Shown piece by piece: positions 16,957 to 24,881 of a stretch of 51,913 nucleotides of DNA. The DNA is taken from positions 1 to 51,913 of the forward strand of contig NZ_LRTR01000687.1 in assembly GCF_001550375.1 (NCBI RefSeq). The letters are read 5' to 3'. The stretch is from Streptomyces europaeiscabiei (GTDB lineage: Bacteria; Actinomycetota; Actinomycetes; Streptomycetales; Streptomycetaceae). The notes below the pieces were generated by a model. The model was not told the DNA's origin. It saw only the letters and a program-made list of their open reading frames with translations, and did not search any database. Within the stretch, counting starts at the first letter, position 1. Each line of letters starts with the position of its first letter. A program made the translations under genes and the position numbers.

Positions 16957-19236
16957 TCAGTCGCGGCGGATCAGTTCCGGGTCGATGCGCCGTCCCACGA
17001 GCGGGAGTGTTCCGAGGGCGGACAGCGCCGCCACGCCCGCCGCCGCGAGGGCGAGCACCGGGAGGCCGGCGAAGTCCCAGTAGATCTCGCTGCCTCCGGT
17101 GATCAGATAGCAGGCCTCGGCGAGCTTGCCCGTCGCGAGTGCCAGTACGAGTCCGATACTCAAGGGGAGCGCGACCTGTACGCACTGCACGGTCCGCATC
17201 GTCCGCGCCCGTGCGCCGATCAGCGTGATGGCGGTGACCTGGGCGCGCCGCTCCACCGCCCGGTCGGTCGCCGAGACGACGAAGGCCGCGGTCCCGATGA
17301 CCAGGCCCATGATCATGCCGACGGCGAGCAGGGTTTCGAGGACGGCGATCTGCTGGAGGCCCTCGATGTTCACGCCGACGGGGTCGACTTCGGCGGTCGG
17401 GATGACGGTGGCGATGCCGTCGAGGACCTTGCGGACCTGGTCGTGGTCAGAGCTGCTGGTAAGGACGTACTGCGCCGCCTCCGGGCGGGCCGTGGCAGGC
17501 AGCGCCGACGGCGGGATGAGCACCTCCGCTCCACCGACCCCCGACGGGCTGTACCCGCTGTAGGCGATTTTGTCCTTCGGAAGTGTCAAGCTCAGGGTCT
17601 TTCCCTGACCGCCTTCTGGTATACGGAAGACTAGGGAGTCACCGGGGCGCGCGCCCTGACCGGTACCCGCGTTCGGGTCGCTGAGCCGCATCACCTTGCC
17701 GTCCTCGCAGCCCTCGGAGTGCCGTACCAGCTTGGCCAGTTGGCCGCAGGTGGCGACGACGGCGCTGGCCCAAGGCTGGTCGGCAGGACCTTCGGGATCA
17801 GTCCAGGACATCATCGTTACCGCATGCGCGCGTACCCCCGGCACGTTGGCGAGCCTGCGCTGTTGCTCCGTGGTGAGGGTGGACAGGACGATGGAGTAGT
17901 CCTGCACGGGAGCGGACGGCCGGGTGACCTGTTCCAGCTGGATGAGGACGCCTTGGGCGAGGGAGGCGGAGAAGACGAGCAGTACGAGACCGGTGACGAC
18001 CCGCATGGTGCTGCCCGGCTCGACCTCGTTGCGGCGCATCGCCAGATTCAGGGTGAGGGACTGGGTGGTTCGCGCCAGTCGGCGGGCGAGGGCGTAGGAG
18101 ATCAGGGGCAGCGTCAGCACCAGTCCCAGGCCCGTCAGCAGAATGCCTGCCGGCATGACCAACGCGTTCAGGCCGAGGCTGTTAGCGGGGTGGTCGGTGA
18201 AGCCGGTGGCGCAGTAACCGACGACGATGCCGAGGCCGGTCACCAGAAGCAGACCGCCCCACTTGGTGGGGCGCTTGGGGGCGGCGGTACGGCGTACCGC
18301 CAGTGGGCTGGCGGCGGCATCGCGTGCGCTGGCCCGGCCGACGAACCAGGCGAGGAGCGGGGAGCCGATCAGGCAGACGGCGATGGTCGTCACGGACAGC
18401 GCGCCATCGGCCGGGTACCACCGCAGGCTGGGCAGTCCGGTCCGGGTCATCACCTGGTTGAGGACCCAGTACTCGCCGAGGCCGAGAATCGCGCCGAGCA
18501 GGGCCGCTACGACGGTTTCGGCCGCGTTGACCCGCTGGGTTCCCTTGGCGCTCAGGCCCAGCAGACGCAGGGAGGCGAGGCGGCGGTTCCGGCTGGCGGC
18601 GGAGAGCCGGGCGCAGACGGAGAGGAAGATGCCGAGAGGGAGCAGGACGAGTGATCCCAGGGCGAAGCGGATGTACGTCCGGGTCGAGGGTTCGACGGCG
18701 GGGATGGGTGCGTAGCCGTATCCCCAGCTCTTCAGGGTGCGGCCCTCGTCGGCGATCTTGTCGCGGGTCGTGCCGATGTAGGCGAACAGTTCGTCGGGGT
18801 GGGCGAGCCCTGTCGCGCCGATCAGGCCCTTCTCGTCGCCGGGCAGGAGTCCCGCGACCGCAGGCCGGTCACGGAGCAGGTCGTGTGCGCGGGGGGAGAG
18901 GAACACCTCGCCCGGGTCCGGGAGTTCCTTCAGCCCTGGCGGGGCCGGGTCGGCTCCCTTGGTCCCCTTGGCGATGAACACCCGGGTGAACGATTTGGAG
19001 CCGTAGGGGTCGGAGCGCTGGAGGACCAGCGTGGAGCCTGCGGGCTGTGCGGAAGCGGACCGTGGCTGCCGTGCGGCGGCCCTGCCGTCGTGTGCGTCGA
19101 GGATCTGCGGGATGGTGAGGACGAGGGCGAGGCAGCAGACCCCGACGGAGCCGCCGGCCGCCATGAGAAAGAAGCGGATACGGTTGCCGCGGCCGGCACC
19201 GAACAGCAGGCGCAGCCCGAGCAGGAACTCCCTCAC
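16957..19236 (-). CDS. ABC transporter permease, FtsX/MacB type
   Basis: A 759-residue membrane protein with about ten hydrophobic segments. There is one N-terminal helix (FFLMAAGGSVGVCCLALVLT), an exported loop of about 150 residues, a first FtsX-like block (about 195-400), a second long extracytoplasmic region (about 430-610) and a second FtsX block (LLAVGMIMGLVIGTAAFVVS, then LPLSIGLVLALATGKLAE). GTG 19236 overlaps the ATPase stop by 4 bases. These permeases work with LolD/MacB-type ATPases in peptide or lipid extrusion or envelope stress; the cargo is unknown. Confidence 0.88.
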   Translation of the reverse strand: MREFLLGLRLLFGAGRGNRIRFFLMAAGGSVGVCCLALVLTIPQILDAHDGRAAARQPRSASAQPAGSTLVLQRSDPYGSKSFTRVFIAKGTKGADPAPPGLKELPDPGEVFLSPRAHDLLRDRPAVAGLLPGDEKGLIGATGLAHPDELFAYIGTTRDKIADEGRTLKSWGYGYAPIPAVEPSTRTYIRFALGSLVLLPLGIFLSVCARLSAASRNRRLASLRLLGLSAKGTQRVNAAETVVAALLGAILGLGEYWVLNQVMTRTGLPSLRWYPADGALSVTTIAVCLIGSPLLAWFVGRASARDAAASPLAVRRTAAPKRPTKWGGLLLVTGLGIVVGYCATGFTDHPANSLGLNALVMPAGILLTGLGLVLTLPLISYALARRLARTTQSLTLNLAMRRNEVEPGSTMRVVTGLVLLVFSASLAQGVLIQLEQVTRPSAPVQDYSIVLSTLTTEQQRRLANVPGVRAHAVTMMSWTDPEGPADQPWASAVVATCGQLAKLVRHSEGCEDGKVMRLSDPNAGTGQGARPGDSLVFRIPEGGQGKTLSLTLPKDKIAYSGYSPSGVGGAEVLIPPSALPATARPEAAQYVLTSSSDHDQVRKVLDGIATVIPTAEVDPVGVNIEGLQQIAVLETLLAVGMIMGLVIGTAAFVVSATDRAVERRAQVTAITLIGARARTMRTVQCVQVALPLSIGLVLALATGKLAEACYLITGGSEIYWDFAGLPVLALAAAGVAALSALGTLPLVGRRIDPELIRRD

Positions 19237-19925
19237 GCCGCACCCCGGGGGGTGAGGACTCCGTCGGACATCGCGTAGTGGCTGTCGGCCTGCGCGGCGA
19301 CGGCGGGGTCATGGGTGACCAGGATGACGGCGGTGCCCTGGGAGCGCGCCAGATCGAGGAACTCCTTCAGCACGGCGGAGGCGTTGGCACTGTCCAGGGA
19401 CCCGGTCGGCTCGTCGGCGAACACGACGGCCGGGCGGTGGACCAGGGCCCGTGCGACGGCGACGCGCTGGCTCTGTCCGCCCGACACCTGCGACGGGCGG
19501 CGCTCGCGCAGTTCGCCGAGGCCCAGCCGGGTGAGGACCTCGCCGGCGGTCGCGAGCGCGGGCTTCTTGCGCTGCCCGGCCAGACGCAGTGGCAGGGCGG
19601 TGTTCTCCTCGATGGTCAGTTCGGGAAGCAGTTCGCCGTACTGGAAGACGAAACCGAAGCGTTCACGGCGCAGCGTGCTGATCTCGTCGTCGGTGAGATC
19701 GCCGAGCGACTGCCCTTCGAACCGCACCTGCCCGCGCGCGGGCAGCAGCACTCCCGCGAGGCAGTACAGCAGCGAGGACTTCCCCGAACCGCTCTGCCCG
19801 GTGATGGCCACGACCTCGCCCCGGGAGATCGAGAGGTGGGCGTCGCTGACAGCCAGTTGCTTGTCGTAGCGAAGGTCGACACCCTTGGCCGAAAGGACTT
19901 CTGACGTACTGATGGCTTCCCCCAA
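19233..19925 (-). CDS. ABC transporter ATP-binding protein, LolD/MacB type
   Basis: A 230-residue ATPase: Walker A GQSGSGKSS near 41-49, the Q-loop in FVFQYGELLPELTIEENTALP (family hallmark), signature VSGGQSQRVAVARAL, Walker B VVFADEPTGSLD and switch His in VTHDPAVA. The only reasonable start is TTG 19925; no ATG/GTG lies between it and Walker A, and no clear ribosome-binding site is visible. A terminator hairpin for the upstream small-protein gene ends only 8 bases before this start, so the transcript start must be close or within it. It forms a coupled pair with the permease. Confidence 0.88.
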   Translation of the reverse strand: MGEAISTSEVLSAKGVDLRYDKQLAVSDAHLSISRGEVVAITGQSGSGKSSLLYCLAGVLLPARGQVRFEGQSLGDLTDDEISTLRRERFGFVFQYGELLPELTIEENTALPLRLAGQRKKPALATAGEVLTRLGLGELRERRPSQVSGGQSQRVAVARALVHRPAVVFADEPTGSLDSANASAVLKEFLDLARSQGTAVILVTHDPAVAAQADSHYAMSDGVLTPRGAA

Positions 19926-19932
19926 AGAAGCG

Positions 19933-19962
19933 ACCGGGCCCAGAGGTCAACCTGGGCCCGGT
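19933..19962 (-). terminator. Hairpin after the small exported-protein gene
   Basis: Perfect 11-bp arms (19933-19943 and 19952-19962) with an 8-base loop, 20 bases past the stop of the minus-strand gene at 19983. It separates that gene from the ABC pair. Confidence 0.7.
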
Positions 19963-19982
19963 ACTTGGCGGTGCGCTTTCGC

Positions 19983-20393
19983 TTACCGCTGGTAGTGCTT
20001 GGTGGCCGAGCAGTTGTCCGGGTTGAACGAACCCTTGTCACGGCAGACGCGGATGTACGCGTCGTCGGTGTATTGCTGCGGGGCCGCCCAGTTGAGGTGG
20101 TTCAGCGATACGGTCTTCTTCTGCTTGCCGTTGTAGCGGTTCCAGTCGTACCCCTCGACCTTCACCTGCATGTACACGTTGTGGTCGTCGTCGTGGTCGT
20201 CATCCTGGAGCTTGCCGGCCCACTCGAAGGCGCCGTGGTTCTGCCCCGACGGGTGCCACTTGTACTCGCCGTGGTGGAACTTCGCACCGCCGGTCGACAT
20301 CGTCGGAATGTTGTGCCACGAGGCGGCGACCGCCGTGCCCGCCCCCATGGCGAAGAGACTCACCGCAAGGGCACCTACTGCCAACTTACGCAT
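19983..20393 (-). CDS. Small exported protein with an Asp/His-rich loop
   Basis: A 136-residue protein. The signal peptide MRKLAVGALAVSLFAMGAG is followed by AVA/ASW near residue 24. The mature part is His/Asp/Trp/Tyr-rich and includes KLQDDDHDDDHNVYM, a possible metal-binding loop, and two Cys (RVCRDKG and DNCSATK) that could form a disulphide. ATG 20393 has a strong GGGAGGA. The promoter-side sequence has an A/T-rich tract unusual for the region. No family is recognised. It is separated from the downstream ABC pair by a terminator but may be functionally linked. Confidence 0.75.
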   Translation of the reverse strand: MRKLAVGALAVSLFAMGAGTAVAASWHNIPTMSTGGAKFHHGEYKWHPSGQNHGAFEWAGKLQDDDHDDDHNVYMQVKVEGYDWNRYNGKQKKTVSLNHLNWAAPQQYTDDAYIRVCRDKGSFNPDNCSATKHYQR

Positions 20394-20889
20394 ATTTCCT
20401 CCCGTTTTTTATTCTTTTGTGCGGCCCTGGCGGTCAACCAGAGCGGCTGTGAAGCTAACACCGGCCAAAGAGGGGGATGGGGATGATCAGTTCGATCTTG
20501 CCCCTATCTGCCCGGTCTCCCGGCGGGCGCTCTTTGCGGCAACTTTGCCCTCACCTTGCATGAACATGACGTTCCGCTGCGCCGCGAGCCGCGCCGTCCC
20601 AGTGGCGACCCGCCGAATGACCGGCTCATCAATCCCGACGCGGCAATGGCGACGTCTTCACCGGGCGACGTCTTCACCGGGCGACGTCTTCACCGGGCGA
20701 CGTCTTCACCGGGCGGGCCGAGGTCCGCGCGGGAGACCACGCTCGGTCGGCCCGGATTCCCTCCCCCAGCGGGATCGCCCACACCAGCGGCGATCACACA
20801 GCGTGACGCCTCGGCGCGCGACAGTTATCACTCCGCCTTACGTTGGGCGGGAGGGCCATCACCTCACCCGCCACCACCAAGGAGAAACC
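20394..20889. other. Intergenic region without a recognisable gene
   Basis: About 500 bases between divergent genes (small exported protein on minus, CsbD on plus). It contains an A/T-rich start, a 4-copy 16-bp tandem repeat (20649-20712) and the CsbD promoter region. Open frames crossing it lack homology or start signals. Confidence 0.6.
20649..20712. repeat. Four perfect 16-bp tandem repeats
   Basis: Unit gcgacgtcttcaccgg, repeated four times without change, 178 bases upstream of the CsbD gene. Each unit contains GACGTC, a 6-bp palindrome, so the array could carry binding sites; this is speculative. Confidence 0.9.
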
Positions 20890-21087
20890 GTGGCCGCCAA
20901 GGACAAGGGCAGCATGGACAAGATCAAGGGCAAGGCCAAGGAGATGACCGGCAAGGTCACCGGCAGCCGGGAGCAGCAGGCCGAGGGCCAGATGCAGCAG
21001 GCGCGCGGCGAAGCCAAGAAGATGAAGGGCAAGGCGCAGGAGCGCGTCCAGGAGACGCAGCGCTCGGCGAAGCGCGACGGCATGTGA
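20890..21087 (+). CDS. CsbD-family stress-response protein
   Basis: A 65-residue, highly charged, Lys/Glu/Gln-rich helical protein: MDKIKGKAKEMTGKVTGS, then AEGQMQQARGEAKKMKGKAQ. This matches the CsbD family, general-stress proteins under SigB in Bacillus; the molecular role is unknown. GTG 20890 follows AAGGAGAAACC. It is monocistronic, with a hairpin terminator downstream. Confidence 0.92.
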   Translation: MAAKDKGSMDKIKGKAKEMTGKVTGSREQQAEGQMQQARGEAKKMKGKAQERVQETQRSAKRDGM

Positions 21088-21153
21088 GGTCGCGTCGCGC
21101 GTACGCGTGACGAGTACCGCCGAGGACCGGAGTCTGCCGGTTCCCGGCCGGTG

Positions 21154-21187
21154 GATGGGGGCTCCCGAGGGCATGGGAGCCCCCATC
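21154..21187 (+). terminator. Hairpin after the CsbD gene
   Basis: Perfect 13-bp arms (21154-21166 and 21175-21187) with an 8-base loop; no U-tract. Confidence 0.78.
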
Positions 21188-21298
21188 GCCATGAGCGCCG
21201 CGACCGGCGCCTTCGCCCACCGCCGTTGATCGCCGCCATGACCACCATGAGCAGGGGTCCACAGGTGAGTGCTCGCGCATCACGGGTACCCGGCGCCC

Positions 21299-22294
21299 AT
21301 GGAGACCCGGGTGACAGGACCGGCGCTGCCGGAGAGCAGGGGCCGGATCTCGGCCGGGGTCGTGGGGTTTCTGCGGGGCAAGGGGGCACTGCCCGACAGC
21401 CGGGAGATCGCCGGGGCCCACCCCTTCGGCGACGATCTCCAGCTCGCCCTGTACCTCTGCTACGAACTGCACTACCGGGGTTTCGCCGAGGTCGACGCCG
21501 GCCTCGAATGGGACCCGGAGCTGCTGCGCTGCCGGGCGGCCCTGGAGTGGCCGTTCCTGGAGACGCTGCGTGACCGGGCGACCCGGCATGTGAGCGCCCG
21601 GGAGGCGCTGGACGACCTGCTCGTGGAACCGGCGGCCGGCGACAACGCCGGTGTCGGTGACTTCCTCCAGGACGAGGCCGAGCTGTGGCAGGTGCGTGAG
21701 TACGCGGCGCTGCGGTCGCTGTACCACCTGAAGGAGGCCGATCCGCACGCCTGGGTGCTGCCCCGGTTGTGGGGGCGGGCGAAGGCGGGGATGGCCGCGA
21801 TCGAGTTCGACGAGTTCGGCGGGGGCCGGGCCGAGCGGGTGCACGCACGCCTCTTCGCCGACCTCATGACCGACCTGGGGCTCGACCCGGCGTACGGCCG
21901 TTATGTGGACGCCGCCGGTGCCGAGGCGCTCGCCCCGGTGAACCTGATGTCCCTCCTCGGGCTGCACCGTGCCCTGCGCGGTGCCCTGGTCGGGCACTTC
22001 GCGACGGTCGAGATCACCTCCTCCCCCGGCTCCCGGCGCCTCGCCCACGCCATGCGGCGGACAGGGGCCGGCGCCGCCGCCGAGCACTTCTACGACGAGC
22101 ACGTCGAGGCCGACGCCGTACACGAGCAGATCGTCCGGCGGGAGGTCGTCGCCGGGCTGCTGGAGGAGGAGCCGCAGCTGGACGCCGACGTGGCCTTCGG
22201 CGTCGACGCCACCAACCATCTGGAGGACGCCCTCGCCGACCGCCTTCTCGGAGCGTGGAGGGCGGGCCGGTCGTCCCTGCGCACGCCGGTCTGA
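21299..22294 (+). CDS. Iron-containing redox enzyme family protein (haem-oxygenase-like fold)
   Basis: A 331-residue mainly helical protein. Candidate di-iron ligands are Glu/His in LCYELHYRGFAEVD, Glu in FLQDEAELWQVREY, Glu in MAAIEFDEFGGG, His in ERVHARLFADLM, and a late HFYDEHVEADAVHEQI segment with several Glu/His. This is the pattern of haem-oxygenase-like di-iron oxidases (iron-containing redox enzyme family). ATG 21299 is chosen; GTG 21269 is also open and neither has a strong ribosome-binding site. It precedes a methyltransferase and a CDGSH protein on the same strand. The substrate is unknown. Confidence 0.8.
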   Translation: METRVTGPALPESRGRISAGVVGFLRGKGALPDSREIAGAHPFGDDLQLALYLCYELHYRGFAEVDAGLEWDPELLRCRAALEWPFLETLRDRATRHVSAREALDDLLVEPAAGDNAGVGDFLQDEAELWQVREYAALRSLYHLKEADPHAWVLPRLWGRAKAGMAAIEFDEFGGGRAERVHARLFADLMTDLGLDPAYGRYVDAAGAEALAPVNLMSLLGLHRALRGALVGHFATVEITSSPGSRRLAHAMRRTGAGAAAEHFYDEHVEADAVHEQIVRREVVAGLLEEEPQLDADVAFGVDATNHLEDALADRLLGAWRAGRSSLRTPV

Positions 22295-22373
22295 CGATCG
22301 GATGACCGGCTCCCCTGCTCCCCCGACCCCCTGTCCCTCCCCCACCGACTCCCCTACCTGGAGGCCCATCCCC

Positions 22374-23189
22374 GTGATCCTCCTCTCCCTCCCCGTGTCC
22401 CTGCCCGGCGTCTACGCCCCGCAGGACGACACCGAACTCCTGGTCCACGCCCTGGGGCGCGAACCTGTCGCCCCGCGGGCCCGAGTGCTGGACGTCGGTA
22501 CGGGGACGGGCGCCGTCGCACTGGCCGCGGCGCGGCGGGGCGCGCTGGTCACGGCGGTCGACATCTCCTGGCGGGCCGTACTCAACGCCAAGGTCAACGC
22601 CGTACTGGCGCGGCTGCCGATGACGGTCGTACGCGGAGACCTGCTGGGCCCCGTGTCCGGGCGTTCCTTCGACCTCATCCTGTCCAATCCGCCGTACGTG
22701 CCGGGCCCGGAACCGGCGCGGCGGAGCGGGCCGGGTCAAGGGCCGGGCGCCGCACCGAGGCCCGACAGGCTCAGCCCCGCGAGGGGAGCCGCGCGGGCCT
22801 GGGACGGCGGGTGGGACGGCCGGCTCGTGCTGGATCGGATCTGCCGGGACTCGCCACCTCTGCTGCGCCCCGGCGGGGTGCTGCTGCTGGTCCACTCGGC
22901 GCTGAGCGGCGCGGAGCGGACGCTGACGCAGCTGCGGGCGGCGGGGCTGCGGGCCGACGTCGTGGAGCACCGCCGGGTCGCGTTCGGGCCCGTCCTGCGG
23001 TCGCGGAGCGACTGGCTGCGCGGTCGCGGGCTGCTGCGGGCCGAGGGGGACGGCGACGGCGGCAGCCACGACGGCATCGGCGACGGCGGCAGCCACGACG
23101 GCATCGGTGACGGCGGCAGCCACGACGGCATCGGTGACGGCGACGAGAAGGAAGAGCTGGTGATCATCCGTGCCGAGAGTCCCCGCTGA
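22374..23189 (+). CDS. SAM-dependent methyltransferase of the HemK2/PrmC type
   Basis: A 271-residue class I methyltransferase: motif I VLDVGTGTG (38-46), acidic motif II in VTAVDIS, and NPPY (105-108), the hallmark of enzymes methylating Gln/Asn amides or adenine N6. The N-terminus LPGVYAPQDDTELL is typical of the HemK2 group. GTG 22374 has GGAGG 9 bases upstream; ATG 22302 in frame is weaker. Near the C-terminus a 9-residue unit, GDGGSHDGI, is repeated three times, a low-complexity insertion unlike the family. It overlaps the CDGSH gene by 20 bases. Confidence 0.85.
   Translation: MILLSLPVSLPGVYAPQDDTELLVHALGREPVAPRARVLDVGTGTGAVALAAARRGALVTAVDISWRAVLNAKVNAVLARLPMTVVRGDLLGPVSGRSFDLILSNPPYVPGPEPARRSGPGQGPGAAPRPDRLSPARGAARAWDGGWDGRLVLDRICRDSPPLLRPGGVLLLVHSALSGAERTLTQLRAAGLRADVVEHRRVAFGPVLRSRSDWLRGRGLLRAEGDGDGGSHDGIGDGGSHDGIGDGGSHDGIGDGDEKEELVIIRAESPR
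23052..23132 (+). repeat. In-frame 27-bp tandem repeat (3 copies) in the methyltransferase gene
   Basis: Three nearly identical 27-bp units (23052-23078, 23079-23105, 23106-23132), plus a partial fourth, encode GDGGSHDGI repeats. The length is a multiple of three, so copy-number change would keep the frame. Confidence 0.92.
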
Positions 23190-23418
23190 ACGCCGCCGCG
23201 TCACCCTGCAACGCCCTGGCCCGCTGCTGGTCGAGGGGCCGGTCGAGGTCACATTGGACGACGGTACGACCGTGTCGTCGGACCGCTTCTGCGTGGCCCT
23301 GTGCACCTGTCGTCGCAGCCGGATCTACCCGTGGTGCGACACCAGCCACCGGCGCCGTGCCCAGCCGCCGCCGACCGATGCCGACGACCCCGGCAGCCCC
23401 CAGCCGCCGCCCGTCTGA
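23170..23418 (+). CDS. CDGSH iron-sulfur domain protein
   Basis: An 82-residue protein with the complete 2Fe-2S ligand set Cys45-x-Cys47...Pro54-x-Cys56-Asp-x-Ser-His60 (CTCRRSRIYPWCDTSH), the mitoNEET/CDGSH signature. A Pro-rich tail of about 20 residues follows. GTG 23170 lies inside the methyltransferase gene, 20 bases before its stop. The context with a di-iron-type oxidase and a methyltransferase suggests a linked iron or redox function. Confidence 0.9.
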   Translation: MPRVPAERRRVTLQRPGPLLVEGPVEVTLDDGTTVSSDRFCVALCTCRRSRIYPWCDTSHRRRAQPPPTDADDPGSPQPPPV

Positions 23419-23528
23419 AGGGACCCCGAAGCCATGCGGCCCAAGGAGCACAAGCGGCCGGTGCAGCGGTCGTACCGGATCGGGAGCGCGCCGCAGGAGG
23501 GCGAGCATCCGGCGCCGGACGGGGACAG

Positions 23529-23579
23529 TGCCTCTGCCACGGCTCCCGCTTCGGCCCGGACGGGAGCATCGTCCTCGGG
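23529..23579 (+). pseudogene. Rieske iron-sulfur domain remnant
   Basis: One frame reads CLCHGSRFGPDGSIVLG, closely matching the second ligand loop of Rieske domains (CxxHGSxFxxDGxxxxG). Neither the first ligand loop (CxH) nor a continuing domain is seen in the same frame. Upstream, a different frame (ATG 23434) gives 30 residues (MRPKEHKRPVQRSY...) without homology. It looks like a decayed or frameshifted fragment. Confidence 0.4.
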
Positions 23580-23645
23580 AACATCGCCCAGTGGCCGGCT
23601 TCGCAGCCGTCGGAGCGGCGGGACCTCCGATGCGGCCGCGGGTCC

Positions 23646-23724
23646 GTGGGGGCTGGTCGCGGCCCGCGGCGGAGCCGCGTTCCAGCCACGGCCCGCGCCC
23701 CTGAGAACAGGGGTGCACCCCTGT
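23646..23724. repeat. Degenerate copy of a GGGGCTGGTCGCG...CGCGCCCCT repeat with terminal palindrome
   Basis: The ends (23646-23661 and 23694-23704) match the arm sequence of the element at 30244-30620. The middle has diverged, and a perfect 18-bp palindrome follows at 23707-23724. Similar intergenic repeats are common in Streptomyces chromosomes. Confidence 0.6.
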
Positions 23725-23840
23725 CCCGCCGCCCCCGTCAGCCGGCTGGAGTCTTCCGGCCCCCACCCGACAGCCGACCCGCACCCACACACCCCGGCAG
23801 GGTGCCGCACATCGCCGGCCGACGTGTACGGTCCGAAGGC

Positions 23841-24647
23841 ATGAAGCTCGCGTTCTCCACCCTCGGTGTCCCCGGTCTCCCCATCGCCGACGTCGTACGG
23901 CTGGCCGTCACGCACGGCTATCACGGCGTCGAATTGCGCGCCCATCCCGAGGAGCCGGTGCATCCGGGGATCGGGGCAGACGAACGGGCCGAGGTGGCCG
24001 CCGAGTTCAAGGCGGCGGGCGTGGAGATCCTGGGGCTCGCCGGGTACGCGCGGGTCGCGGCGCCGGGCGAGGACGGGCCCGTACTGGACGAGATCCGCCA
24101 ACTGCTGGACCTGGCAAAGGACTTGGGCGCCCCCTTCGTCCGTGTCTTCCCCGGCGCCGACCTGGCCGGCGGCCAGAGCGTGCGGGAGGCCGACGCGATC
24201 GCGGCCCGGCGGCTCGGTACGGCGGCGGAGGACGCGGCCGACCGGGGCGTACGGGTCCTGCTGGAGACCCATGACTCGCACCGCACCGGCGCCGACGCGA
24301 TCCGCGTGCTCGGCCCCGTCGGCCACGGCAGCGTCGGCTCGCTCTGGGACGTGATGCACACCTGGCTCGGCGGCGAACAGCCCGCCGAGTCCTACGCCGC
24401 TCTCTCCCCCTTCCTCGGCTACGTCCAGGTCAAGGACATCGCCTCCCCCGACGACACCACCCCGCTCCCGCTCGGCGCGGGCGTCCTCCCGCTCGGCGAG
24501 TGCGTCGAACTCCTCTCCCGCAAGGACTGGGACGGGTGGCTCTGCTGGGAGTACGAGAAGCGGTGGTACGAGGGGGCCGCGCCGCTGCCGGAGCTGCTGG
24601 CGGCGGGCCGGGAACACCTCGGACGACTCCTCAACGACGCGGCGTAA
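23841..24647 (+). CDS. Sugar phosphate isomerase/epimerase family protein
   Basis: A 268-residue TIM barrel starting MKLAFSTLGVPGLPI, then GYHGVELRAHPEE. Candidate metal ligands are Glu in VRVLLETHDSH, Asp/His in LWDVMHTWLGG, Asp in YVQVKDIASPDD and Glu in WLCWEYEKRWYEG. It is unrelated in detail to the one at 12187-13020. It stands alone, with only a short GAAGG near the ATG. A hairpin-forming inverted repeat follows. The substrate is unknown; related proteins act on hydroxypyruvate, tagatose-like ketoses or inosose. Confidence 0.85.
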   Translation: MKLAFSTLGVPGLPIADVVRLAVTHGYHGVELRAHPEEPVHPGIGADERAEVAAEFKAAGVEILGLAGYARVAAPGEDGPVLDEIRQLLDLAKDLGAPFVRVFPGADLAGGQSVREADAIAARRLGTAAEDAADRGVRVLLETHDSHRTGADAIRVLGPVGHGSVGSLWDVMHTWLGGEQPAESYAALSPFLGYVQVKDIASPDDTTPLPLGAGVLPLGECVELLSRKDWDGWLCWEYEKRWYEGAAPLPELLAAGREHLGRLLNDAA

Positions 24648-24653
24648 TCCAAT

Positions 24654-24705
24654 GGCCTGAGCTTGAGGAGACAAGCGAAACCCGGCAGGACATCAAGCTC
24701 AGGCC
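24654..24705 (+). terminator. Inverted repeat after the isomerase gene
   Basis: Perfect 13-bp arms (24654-24666 and 24693-24705) spaced by 26 bases, starting 7 bases after the stop. The long loop makes it a weaker terminator candidate; it could instead be regulatory. Confidence 0.5.
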
Positions 24706-24881
24706 GCTTCCCGCAGGCATTGTGACCGCGAATCAGTATCGACTCACACAAAGTCGATCACCCGTTGAATAAGTACCGTCAGTAACTCTTGGAAAACGGA
24801 GCGCTGCGGTACGCGCTTACAGCAGACTTACCTCCCGCAACAGCCATGCACAACTGGCCATGGATCGGGGGGTCTTGGCAT

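Larger units (their letters stand above)
23419..23840. other. Region without an intact gene, holding a Rieske-like remnant and a degenerate repeat
   Basis: Between the CDGSH gene and the isomerase gene no frame has a credible start plus homology. A short Rieske-type sequence (23529-23579) and a GC-rich repeat ending in an 18-bp palindrome (23646-23724) fill much of it. Confidence 0.5.

Noticed and set aside
16676..17185. Minus-strand open frame across the LacI-ABC junction
   Set aside because: It overlaps the end of the permease in a different frame, crosses the terminator hairpin and shows no motif.
20170..20889. Long N-terminal extension of the CsbD frame
   Set aside because: It would run through the tandem repeats and overlap the divergent exported-protein gene; GTG 20890 with its ribosome-binding site gives the normal CsbD length.
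23301..23840. Upstream extension of the isomerase reading frame
   Set aside because: The frame has no start or homology except the short Rieske-like segment; the isomerase begins cleanly at ATG 23841.
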